Assembly: GCA_017885365.1 (NCBI GenBank)
Contig: JAFNGD010000328.1
Coordinates: forward strand, 6,453-19,048
Direction of reading: 5' to 3'
DNA length: 12,596 nt
Source of the DNA: Nitrospirota bacterium
GTDB taxonomy: Bacteria; Nitrospirota; UBA9217
The translations under genes and the position numbers were made by a program. This document shows, piece by piece, positions 1-4,645 of the stretch (positions are counted from its first letter, which is position 1; every line of letters starts with the position of its first letter). The notes below the pieces were generated by a model. That model worked only from the letters and a program-made list of their open reading frames with translations. It did not search any database and was not told the origin of the DNA.

Positions 1-116
1 CTGTGCAGCCATCCGGGCGCCACACCCTCCAGGCGGTAATGGATGAAAGCGATAAGCCCCAGCAGGCCGACCAGGATTACCAGCCTGATGGCGTTCTTTC
101 TTTGCGATACCTTCAT
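1..116 (-). CDS. N-terminus of a membrane protein, cut by the left edge
   Basis: Reading leftward from an ATG at 116, 38 codons are open to the window edge. The peptide starts MKVSQRKNAIRL and continues into a hydrophobic stretch (about residues 10-26), then a polar segment with HYRLEG. A short basic N-terminus followed by one hydrophobic helix is typical of a polytopic inner-membrane protein or a signal anchor. The style resembles the first helix of TVP38/TMEM64 (DedA-like) proteins, but 38 residues are too few to assign a family. No strong Shine-Dalgarno sequence precedes the ATG, so the start is provisional. The gene is divergent from the Lys-rich gene at 406. Confidence 0.55.
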   Translation of the reverse strand, partial: MKVSQRKNAIRLVILVGLLGLIAFIHYRLEGVAPGWLH

Positions 117-335
117 GAGGTCAACGGGAACTATCTTTTGACGGATTAAACCAAATCCCCACAGCCGGGTCTATTATTGCACAAGATGCGGGCCAATAAA
201 AGGATAAAAGAAAATTAACCGGCAGCGCATGGTTTGTCAATACCGGTATTCCAGGGCCGGATGGGCGCACCAGGTTATCCGGCAGGACGGCCCGGGCCGG
301 AACGAGACAGAACAGCTTCAGGATCGTCAACGATA

Positions 336-369
336 TTGACTTGACAAGCACGGACGATTTTGGTAATGT
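336..369 (+). promoter_or_regulatory. Sigma70-type promoter of the Lys-rich exported protein gene
   Basis: TTGACA at 341-346 is followed after 17 nt by TAATGT at 364-369. This would start transcription near 376, about 30 nt before the ATG at 406. A second -35-like TTGACT overlaps at 336-341. The -35 is perfect and the -10 is imperfect. GTCAA (326-330) and TTGAC (336-340) form a short inverted repeat at the upstream edge. Confidence 0.55.
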
Positions 370-405
370 ACTGCATCATAATAAACGAAAGGAGGTGAAA
401 ACCAC

Positions 406-615
406 ATGAAGAAGATGATTGCTCTGTTCACGGCAGTTATGTTCGCTCTGACCCTCGGCGTTGCGTTCGCCCAGGAGAAGGCGGCGGCCCCGGCCGAGAA
501 GAAGGCTGAGGAGAAGGCTCCTGCGAAGAAGGAGAAGAAGTCCAAGAAGGAGAAGAAGGCCAAGAAGGAGAAGAAGGCCGAAGCTCCGGCTGCTGCAGCC
601 CCGGCTGCGAAGTAA
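406..615 (+). CDS. Small exported Lys/Ala/Glu-rich low-complexity protein
   Basis: The protein has 69 residues. An excellent AAGGAGG ribosome binding site precedes ATG 406. Residues 1-22 form a clear signal peptide (KK, hydrophobic core, AFA before QE), so the mature part of about 47 residues should be periplasmic. The mature part consists almost only of A, K, E and P. Its core is three near-identical KKEKK(A/S) hexads encoded by a perfect-length 18-nt tandem repeat (526-579), ending in an Ala/Pro-rich tail. It has no Cys and no recognisable domain. The net positive charge suggests interaction with polyanions such as lipopolysaccharide, peptidoglycan or nucleic acid, but this is inference. 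It is monocistronic, with its own promoter and terminator. Confidence 0.85.
   Translation: MKKMIALFTAVMFALTLGVAFAQEKAAAPAEKKAEEKAPAKKEKKSKKEKKAKKEKKAEAPAAAAPAAK
526..579 (+). repeat. Three tandem 18-nt units inside the Lys-rich gene
   Basis: Units at 526-543, 544-561 and 562-579 all read AAGAAGGAGAAGAAG followed by TCC or GCC. Units two and three are identical, and unit one differs in a single base. The repeat is in frame and encodes KKEKKS, KKEKKA, KKEKKA. The array could change copy number by slippage or recombination without breaking the frame. Confidence 0.9.
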
Positions 616-675
616 TCTCATACCGCTGATTTATTATCCCGAGCGGAACCATGAATTCGTAGATGTACTTATCTT

Positions 676-707
676 AGGCAGGCGGTTTCTACCGCCTGCT
701 TTTTTTT
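676..707 (+). terminator. Intrinsic terminator of the Lys-rich gene
   Basis: GCAGGCGGT (678-686), a 4-nt loop TTCT and ACCGCCTGC (691-699) form a perfect 9-bp stem. It extends by G-U and A-U pairs to 676/701 and is followed by a run of eight T (700-707). It lies 60 nt after the stop codon at 615. There is no T-run in the opposite direction, so it should not end the convergent DUF4253 gene. Confidence 0.92.
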
Positions 708-721
708 ACCCCGTTCCTTCC

Positions 722-1387
722 TTAGTCCCACCACAACACCAGGCTTTTTGTCGCACTGATATCCTTGATCAACTCGGCAAGACTCCCCGTCCCCTCATCC
801 ACCGTATCGGGACTGAACTCGTAAACATCATCGGCGAAGACCTTGAGGTCCTGGGGCATGGTCCTAAATTCGATCTCCACCCAGTCATTCTCGGCGCCGA
901 CGATCTCAAACCGGATCCGCTTCTCCCACTGCTTCAATTTGGCGATCACGTCTTCGTGGCTCACGTCATCGTCGTCGCCATTGGTGTGCATGATCCGAAG
1001 GATTTCGTACGGGTCAGTTCCCTTGATGATTCCGATCCTGTCGACCTTGAGGGAATTATTTATCTCGATTTGAAAGGCCATATAATTCCGCGGCTTCAGC
1101 TTTTCCCGGAGCGACCACAGGACCTGGTCCGACCTGCTCCAAGGTACCGAGATCACGATTCCATTCGCCATGATCTGATACCCTTCCTCATCATACCCGC
1201 TCAGCCGGTGGATCGGGCTCTTGGCTTCCTCCTTCACGAGCAGCAGAACATCAGCTTCAAACCCGATCTGGGCGGCCAGATGCAGTTCCGAATGCGACAG
1301 ACCATCTTGCGGGCTTGCCGCAGCCATGAGCAGCATGGCGCCGGGAAATAGAACCGCATAGAGGGCCCCTCTGAAAGCGCGCTTCAT
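722..1387 (-). CDS. Exported DUF4253-domain protein
   Basis: The protein has 221 residues. ATG 1387 is preceded by AGGAGGGG at suitable spacing. Residues 1-24 look like a Sec signal peptide or anchor (KRAFRG, then a hydrophobic stretch, then MAAAS). No lipobox Cys is present. Residues about 100-221 match my memory of the DUF4253 family: a DPYEILRIMHTNG block (125-137), then HEDVIAKLKQW (144-154), FEIVGAENDWVEIEF (160-174), and the characteristic C-terminus with a D-E-G-T-G segment ending LWWD. DUF4253 has no established biochemical function as far as I know. The gene is monocistronic, converges on the Lys-rich gene and has its own promoter at 1442-1470. The family call is from motif memory; the signal peptide is seen directly. 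Confidence 0.85.
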   Translation of the reverse strand: MKRAFRGALYAVLFPGAMLLMAAASPQDGLSHSELHLAAQIGFEADVLLLVKEEAKSPIHRLSGYDEEGYQIMANGIVISVPWSRSDQVLWSLREKLKPRNYMAFQIEINNSLKVDRIGIIKGTDPYEILRIMHTNGDDDDVSHEDVIAKLKQWEKRIRFEIVGAENDWVEIEFRTMPQDLKVFADDVYEFSPDTVDEGTGSLAELIKDISATKSLVLWWD

Positions 1388-1441
1388 GTCGATCGCTCCC
1401 CTCCTGGCGCTTCAGTCGATACGACGCGGAAAAGACGGTGA

Positions 1442-1470
1442 ATAGTAGCATATTCCCCGGGGAAAGACAA
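1442..1470 (-). promoter_or_regulatory. Sigma70-type promoter of the DUF4253 gene with a palindromic spacer
   Basis: Read on the minus strand, TTGTCT (1470-1465), a 17-nt spacer and TACTAT (1447-1442) form a good promoter. Transcription should start near 1435, leaving a leader of about 48 nt with the ribosome binding site. The spacer contains the perfect 12-bp palindrome TTCCCCGGGGAA (1453-1464), directly next to the -35. This is a natural place for a repressor or MerR-like activator, though no regulator is identified. Confidence 0.6.
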
Positions 1471-1528
1471 CAGATGCCGGTACGATACGCATTCCGTAAG
1501 CCGCCGGAACCACCTGGCCGGCAAATAG

Positions 1529-1554
1529 AAAAAGGACGTCATGGATTGACGTCC
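1529..1554 (-). terminator. Intrinsic terminator of the RRM-rpsU operon
   Basis: On the minus strand, GGACGTCA (1554-1547), a 5-nt loop and TGACGTCC (1541-1534) form a perfect 8-bp stem followed by TTTTT (1533-1529). It begins 39 nt after the last base of the rpsU stop codon (1594) and separates the operon from the downstream DUF4253 gene on the same strand. Confidence 0.88.
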
Positions 1555-1593
1555 CTCTCTTACTATGATCATGTCGGTTGACGGTCTACAAGC

Positions 1594-1815
1594 CTAAGAT
1601 CGGGTTCCGGAGCGGGTGCTCCCACCCTGCCTGCTCATGCGCAGGGTCTTCTGTCTCCGCTTCTGGGCCTCAATCCGCTTCCGTTTCTTCTTGATGGAAG
1701 GTTTTTCGTAGAACCTCCGGTTCTTCAGCTCCCGGAAGATGCCGTCACGCTGGATCTTCCGTTTCAGGACACGGATCGCCTTTTCAATGTCCTTGCCGTC
1801 AACCTTTATCTCCAA
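1594..1815 (-). CDS. rpsU: 30S ribosomal protein bS21
   Basis: The protein has 73 residues. It is a clear bS21: MEIKV at the N-terminus, EKAIRVLKRKIQRDG, then FRELKNRRFYEKPS followed by a basic tail. bS21 binds the small subunit near the anti-Shine-Dalgarno region and helps initiation. The C-terminus after about residue 60 (Ser/Arg/Gly-rich) is somewhat longer than the commonest forms. The start codon is TTG at 1815, inside the end of the upstream RRM gene. The genes overlap by 10 nt (1806-1815), with a GGAAGGA ribosome binding site located in the RRM coding sequence, so translation is probably coupled. No alternative start gives the conserved N-terminus. The terminator at 1529-1554 follows. 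Confidence 0.95.
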   Translation of the reverse strand: MEIKVDGKDIEKAIRVLKRKIQRDGIFRELKNRRFYEKPSIKKKRKRIEAQKRRQKTLRMSRQGGSTRSGTRS

Positions 1816-2153
1816 TTGCTGTTTTTCCTTCCGCCGCCGAAGCCACCGCCGCCGGAACGACCGCGCCCGCCGCCGCCACCGCCAAACCCAGACCGCGGCC
1901 GCTCCTTCTGCGGCCTGGCCTCACTGACCGTGATTGTCCTGTCCAGAAGCGATGTTCCGTTAAGGGAAGCGATGGCCTTGTCACCGTCCTCATCATTGGC
2001 CATCTCGACGAAACCGAAGCCCTTTGACCGGCCGGTCTCACTGTCCGTGATGATCTTAGCCGAAAGTACTTCTCCGATCTTGCCGAACGTCTCCCTCAGA
2101 TCATCTTCGGTCATGTTGTACGACAAGTTCCCTACATAAAGCTTCTTGGCCAT
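1806..2153 (-). CDS. Glycine-rich RRM RNA-binding protein
   Basis: The protein has 115 residues and a single RRM domain (residues about 3-80). RNP2 is LYVGNL (5-10) and RNP1 is KGFGFVEM (44-51), with the aromatic residues needed for RNA stacking. A Gly/Arg-rich tail (about 89-110) is typical of bacterial Rbp proteins and plant-like cold-induced GRPs. ATG 2153 has a strong GGAGGGG ribosome binding site. It binds single-stranded RNA in the cytosol. Members of this family are often cold-induced, and in cyanobacteria an rbp gene lies beside rpsU, as here. It is the first gene of a two-gene operon with rpsU. Its leader of roughly 96 nt carries a terminator-like hairpin, which suggests attenuation or autoregulation (inference). 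Confidence 0.95.
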   Translation of the reverse strand: MAKKLYVGNLSYNMTEDDLRETFGKIGEVLSAKIITDSETGRSKGFGFVEMANDEDGDKAIASLNGTSLLDRTITVSEARPQKERPRSGFGGGGGGRGRSGGGGFGGGRKNSNWR

Positions 2154-2184
2154 GTGCCCCTCCGTAGAATGTGGGTTTTTGGTG

Positions 2185-2238
2185 AAAAAAAAGACTGCAA
2201 ACTTAATAGTTTTTGCAGTCTCCCTCTCAACAAAAACT
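2185..2238 (-). promoter_or_regulatory. Putative attenuator (antiterminator/terminator) in the RRM-rpsU leader
   Basis: In the leader on the minus strand, AGACTGCAAA (2221-2212) pairs with TTTGCAGTCT (2201-2192). After a 2-nt bulge the stem adds two further pairs closing a 4-nt loop. Eight T follow (2192-2185), which is the form of an intrinsic terminator, 31 nt upstream of the RRM start codon. No gene lies upstream on this strand to be terminated. Upstream in the same leader, AGTTTTTG (2238-2231) is exactly complementary to CAAAAACT (2215-2208), which includes the inner part of the terminator stem. The two pairings are mutually exclusive. The structures are seen in sequence; regulation by cold, by the RRM protein or otherwise is inference. 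Confidence 0.6.
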
Positions 2239-2256
2239 CATGCTTATTTACAATTT

Positions 2257-2285
2257 ATAATAGCCCGGTCATGGTAAAATGTCAA
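2257..2285 (-). promoter_or_regulatory. Near-consensus sigma70 promoter of the RRM-rpsU operon
   Basis: On the minus strand, TTGACA (2285-2280), a 17-nt spacer and TATTAT (2262-2257) match the sigma70 consensus in 11 of 12 positions. Transcription would start near 2250, giving a leader of about 96 nt before ATG 2153. This leader contains the hairpin at 2192-2221. Confidence 0.8.
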
Positions 2286-2489
2286 CCTTTTTCACGCCTT
2301 TATTATGAAACCGGAGCCTTACACCGGGGGAAACCGTTGGGGCACGGCATATTTTGCTTGATTAATGTGGCGCATAACGTGTATTATATATACGCACTTT
2401 CATGGTGTGATTCCAGAAAGCAACGTTTGCACATCTCTTGTGCACTGTTTCGCCTGCCAAGCGTTCCTTCTGCCTATTAAGGGGTAATT
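2286..2489. other. Divergent intergenic region between the RRM operon and the NMO gene
   Basis: The whole gap between the two genes (2154-2489, 336 nt) contains the RRM leader and promoter on the left and a candidate plus-strand promoter on the right. Between and after these I see only one short inverted repeat, TGCACA (2428-2433) and TGTGCA (2439-2444) with a 5-nt loop, in the NMO leader. It could be an operator or a leader hairpin. The open frame at 2154-2480 lacks a convincing start or any recognisable protein content. Confidence 0.5.
2358..2387 (+). promoter_or_regulatory. Candidate sigma70 promoter of the NMO-family gene
   Basis: TTGATT (2358-2363), an 18-nt spacer and TATTAT (2382-2387) within the AT-rich run TATTATATATA form a plausible promoter. 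Start of transcription would be near 2394, leaving a leader of about 95 nt before the TTG at 2490. Other -10 registers within the AT run are possible. Confidence 0.45.
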
Positions 2490-3608
2490 TTGAACAATAT
2501 TGCACATTCGCTGCCGCAACTTACCATAAAGGGCTTGACCCTCAAGATACCCATAGTCCAGGGTGGCATGGGAGTCGGGGTCTCGCTCTATCCCCTGGCC
2601 CGCGCAGTGGCCGTTGTCGGCGGGCTTGGCATCGTCTCGAGCGCCTGCCTTGACCGCGTCGTCACCAAACGGGACAACGAAAAGATGGATGCATACCAGG
2701 CCGCGTACCATGAGGTGACGCTTGCCAAGGCCCATGGCGGTTTTGCCGGCATCAACATCATGTGCGCGCTGGCAAAGGACTATGAGGCATCGGTCCGCGG
2801 AGCGCTGGACGCAAAAGCGGACGCGATCATTTCCGGCGCAGGCCTGCCGATGGGCCTCCCCGGTATCCAGCCGCCGAAGGAAACGGCCCTGATCCCCATC
2901 GTCTCGTCGCCCCGGGCGCTCGACCTCATCTGCAAAAAATGGGAAAAGCTCAGTTACCGGCCTGATGCGGTTGTCCTCGAAGGCCCGCTTGCCGGCGGAC
3001 ATCTCGGCTTCAGGATGGACCAGGTGGACCTTGATGCGAATAAGTTGGAGAACCTCCTGCCGCCCGTCCTGGACATGGCCAAGAAGTACGGCGACATCCC
3101 GGTCATTGTGGCCGGCGGCATTTACACGAACGCCGACATCCGCCGGTTCCTCGACATGGGCGCGAAGGGCGTCCAGATGGGAACACGCTTCCTCGCAACG
3201 GAAGAAAGCAGCGCTTCCGAAGAGTATAAGAAGGCAGTCGTGGCGTCGAAGGATGAGGACATTATCGTCGCGACCGATCCGGGTTCGCCCTGCGGCCTCC
3301 CCTTCCGCGTCATAAAGCAGTCGCCGATGTATGTTTCCGCGCTTTCGCATCTCAGGAAACCCAAGTGCGACAAGGGCTACGTGCTCCTGAAGGACGCCGA
3401 CGGGAAGTACACCAAATGCCCGGCCAAGGAGAGCAACGAGCACCACTTCTGCATCTGCAACGGTCTGTTGAGCTCGGCAGGCTATAATCGCGACAAGGAA
3501 GAGCCGCTCTTCACGGTCGGCACGAATGCGTCGCGGGTCGACCGGATTGTGACGGTCCGGGCGCTCGTGGAAGAGCTTGCAGGCAAGGTTCTCGCCCCGA
3601 CAACATAG
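2490..3608 (+). CDS. NPD/nitronate monooxygenase-family FMN flavoprotein
   Basis: The protein has 372 residues. The TIM-barrel NPD family is shown by PIVQGGMGVGVS (21-32), the FMN/catalytic segment EGPLAGGHLGF (164-174, with His171 at the position used by nitronate monooxygenases and FabK) and the phosphate-binding region VAGGI then GVQMGTRFLATEE (207-239). The family includes nitronate monooxygenases (oxidation of alkyl nitronates), FabK-type enoyl-ACP reductases and PfaD-like proteins; sequence alone does not fix the substrate. The C-terminal part carries four cysteines, C293, C310, C321 and C323, plus C268 in a GSPCGLPF segment. The start is TTG 2490 with AAGGGG 5 nt upstream; no ATG lies before the conserved GGMG motif. 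It is monocistronic, with a terminator at 3642-3677. Confidence 0.9.
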   Translation: MNNIAHSLPQLTIKGLTLKIPIVQGGMGVGVSLYPLARAVAVVGGLGIVSSACLDRVVTKRDNEKMDAYQAAYHEVTLAKAHGGFAGINIMCALAKDYEASVRGALDAKADAIISGAGLPMGLPGIQPPKETALIPIVSSPRALDLICKKWEKLSYRPDAVVLEGPLAGGHLGFRMDQVDLDANKLENLLPPVLDMAKKYGDIPVIVAGGIYTNADIRRFLDMGAKGVQMGTRFLATEESSASEEYKKAVVASKDEDIIVATDPGSPCGLPFRVIKQSPMYVSALSHLRKPKCDKGYVLLKDADGKYTKCPAKESNEHHFCICNGLLSSAGYNRDKEEPLFTVGTNASRVDRIVTVRALVEELAGKVLAPTT

Positions 3609-3641
3609 ACCGGCCGGGGAACAATCCGATGCACCGCTCCT

Positions 3642-3677
3642 GCGGGGCCTGTAGACCAGGGTCCCGCTATATTTTTT
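3642..3677 (+). terminator. Intrinsic terminator after the NMO gene
   Basis: GCGGGGCC (3642-3649) pairs with GGTCCCGC (3660-3667) over 8 continuous positions, including one G-U, with a 10-nt loop. TATATTTTTT follows (3668-3677). It lies 33 nt after the NMO stop codon and before greB, so greB should be transcribed separately or by read-through. Confidence 0.75.
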
Positions 3678-3730
3678 ATCTGGCGGCCGCATCTCATCGC
3701 ATCGTACCCGGAACAGTACACAAACATCCT

Positions 3731-4243
3731 ATGAGCAGATACCGCATTCCGCAAAAGCCTGGATCAAAATACATCACTCCCGAAGGAAAGAAACGGCTGA
3801 CCGACGAGTTCTCCTATCTCTGGAAGGAGAAGCGGCCGGAAGTGACAGCAGCGCTTGCCGCGGCCGCGGCCGAGGGCGACCGCTCGGAAAATGCAGAGTA
3901 TATTTATCGAAAGAAACAGCTCCGCGAGATCGACAGCCGCATCCACTTCCTGAAGGGCCGTCTGGAGGACGTGGTGGTAGTGGACACCGTCCCGAGCGAC
4001 CAGACCCGGGTATTCTTCGGCGCCTGGGTCAGGCTCGAGGGCGAGGACGGGAGCCGCGCGGAGTACCGCATCGTGGGACCGGACGAGTCCGACTCGGACA
4101 AGGGATACATCAGCATGGACGCCCCCATGGCACGGGCGCTCATGAAGAAGACCGAAGGCGATGAGGTAGCCGTGAGGCGGCCGAAGGGTGACGCCGTGTT
4201 CACCATCATCAGGGTTTCCTATCGGCCCTTTTCTTCTGCATAG
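3731..4243 (+). CDS. greB: Transcript cleavage factor GreB
   Basis: The protein has 170 residues. GreB enters the RNA polymerase secondary channel and stimulates cleavage of backtracked transcripts. The N-terminal coiled coil (about 18-85) contains YLWKEKRPEVT (29-39) and GDRSENAEY (49-57), whose acidic tip residues Asp50 and Glu53 match the catalytic pair of Gre factors. The C-terminal FKBP-like domain has VFFGAWV (94-100), YRIVGPDE (112-119) and the YISMDAPMARAL block (126-137). YLW, VFFGAW and the spacing favour GreB over GreA. The chosen ATG gives a family-like N-terminus (SRYRIPQKPGSKYITPEG). The frame stays open back to 3629, but that part would lie across the NMO terminator and is unlike Gre proteins. 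No clear ribosome binding site or promoter precedes 3731. Confidence 0.92.
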   Translation: MSRYRIPQKPGSKYITPEGKKRLTDEFSYLWKEKRPEVTAALAAAAAEGDRSENAEYIYRKKQLREIDSRIHFLKGRLEDVVVVDTVPSDQTRVFFGAWVRLEGEDGSRAEYRIVGPDESDSDKGYISMDAPMARALMKKTEGDEVAVRRPKGDAVFTIIRVSYRPFSSA

Positions 4244-4261
4244 CATTCCTCGACCGCGCCA

Positions 4262-4291
4262 TTGACAAAGCTCCGGCGGCTGCACTATCAT
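4262..4291 (+). promoter_or_regulatory. Sigma70-type promoter placed for leaderless transcription
   Basis: TTGACA (4262-4267), an 18-nt spacer and TATCAT (4286-4291) are followed by 6 nt and then the ATG at 4298. The expected transcription start is therefore the A of the ATG. The -35 is perfect and the -10 differs from consensus in two bases. Confidence 0.6.
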
Positions 4292-4297
4292 GGGCAC

Positions 4298-4492
4298 ATG
4301 ATCGAAACGTTCTCCTTTCTCTTCGGCCTCGGCTTCAGTGTTCTTGTCTATATCCGCTCCATCAAACCGGCGAACCATCCGCCTGTCCGGAAGATGATCT
4401 ACGCGATCACCTCGACGATCGGCATCACCGGCATGGTGTGGCTGTCCGGCGTGTTGGTCGCCCACTTCCTCAGGAAGCTGGGCATCCCCTGA
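4298..4492 (+). CDS. Small two-helix membrane protein, unknown function
   Basis: The protein has 64 residues. It has two hydrophobic helices, about residues 4-20 (FSFLFGLGFSVLVYI) and 32-57 (a segment including ITSTIGITGMVWLSGVLV). They are joined by a short polar loop with SIKPANHPPVRK, and a basic tail FLRKLGIP follows. This predicts an inner-membrane hairpin with a positively charged loop. I do not recognise the family. The frame is open upstream to a TTG at 4262, but that TTG is the first half of a perfect -35 box, so ATG 4298 is preferred. No Shine-Dalgarno sequence precedes it, and the promoter spacing implies a leaderless mRNA. It sits between greB and the AsmA gene without obvious co-transcription. 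Confidence 0.65.
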   Translation: MIETFSFLFGLGFSVLVYIRSIKPANHPPVRKMIYAITSTIGITGMVWLSGVLVAHFLRKLGIP

Positions 4493-4614
4493 ATTAGCTG
4501 CGGCGAAGGGTTTCTCTCCCCGGTAGTTAAACAACAGCGAAGAACGAAACCCCGACATTCCCCGGGGCATCTCCTCACCATCGCCCGGCTGCTCCGGGAG
4601 AATCATACAAATGG

Positions 4615-4634
4615 CTTTTACCAGCTGGTAAAAG
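4615..4634. promoter_or_regulatory. Perfect 20-bp palindrome overlapping the AsmA-gene ribosome binding site
   Basis: The half-site CTTTTACCAG (4615-4624) is followed directly by its exact reverse complement (4625-4634). As DNA it could be a dimeric operator. As RNA it folds into an 8-bp stem with a 4-nt loop, whose right arm contains the AAAAG part of the AAAAGGA ribosome binding site (4631-4636) of the gene starting at 4646. Further upstream, GGGTTTC (4508-4514) and GAAACCC (4546-4552) form a looser inverted repeat. Confidence 0.6.
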
Positions 4635-4645
4635 GATCAGACCGC

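Noticed and set aside
121..351. 76-codon minus-strand frame in the left intergenic region
   Set aside because: It has a GTG start without a ribosome binding site and overlaps the promoter of the Lys-rich gene; the composition is not protein-like.
461..1351. 296-codon plus-strand open frame
   Set aside because: It covers the Lys-rich gene in another frame, crosses a strong terminator and lies antisense to the DUF4253 gene; its Arg-rich start is a frame-shifted reading of the Lys repeats.
2400..3692. 430-codon open frame on the minus strand opposite the NMO gene
   Set aside because: It is antisense to a clear flavoprotein gene, has no recognisable domain and spans both the NMO promoter and its terminator; it is a product of GC-rich codon usage.
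3629..3730. Extended start for greB at 3629
   Set aside because: The extra 34 residues are unlike Gre proteins and would be encoded across the NMO terminator.
4262..4297. TTG start for the small membrane protein
   Set aside because: This TTG is the beginning of a perfect TTGACA -35 box correctly spaced to TATCAT, and the added residues are not helix-forming or conserved-looking.
3764..4606. 280-codon minus-strand open frame
   Set aside because: It is antisense to greB and the small membrane protein gene, with no domain or start signals.
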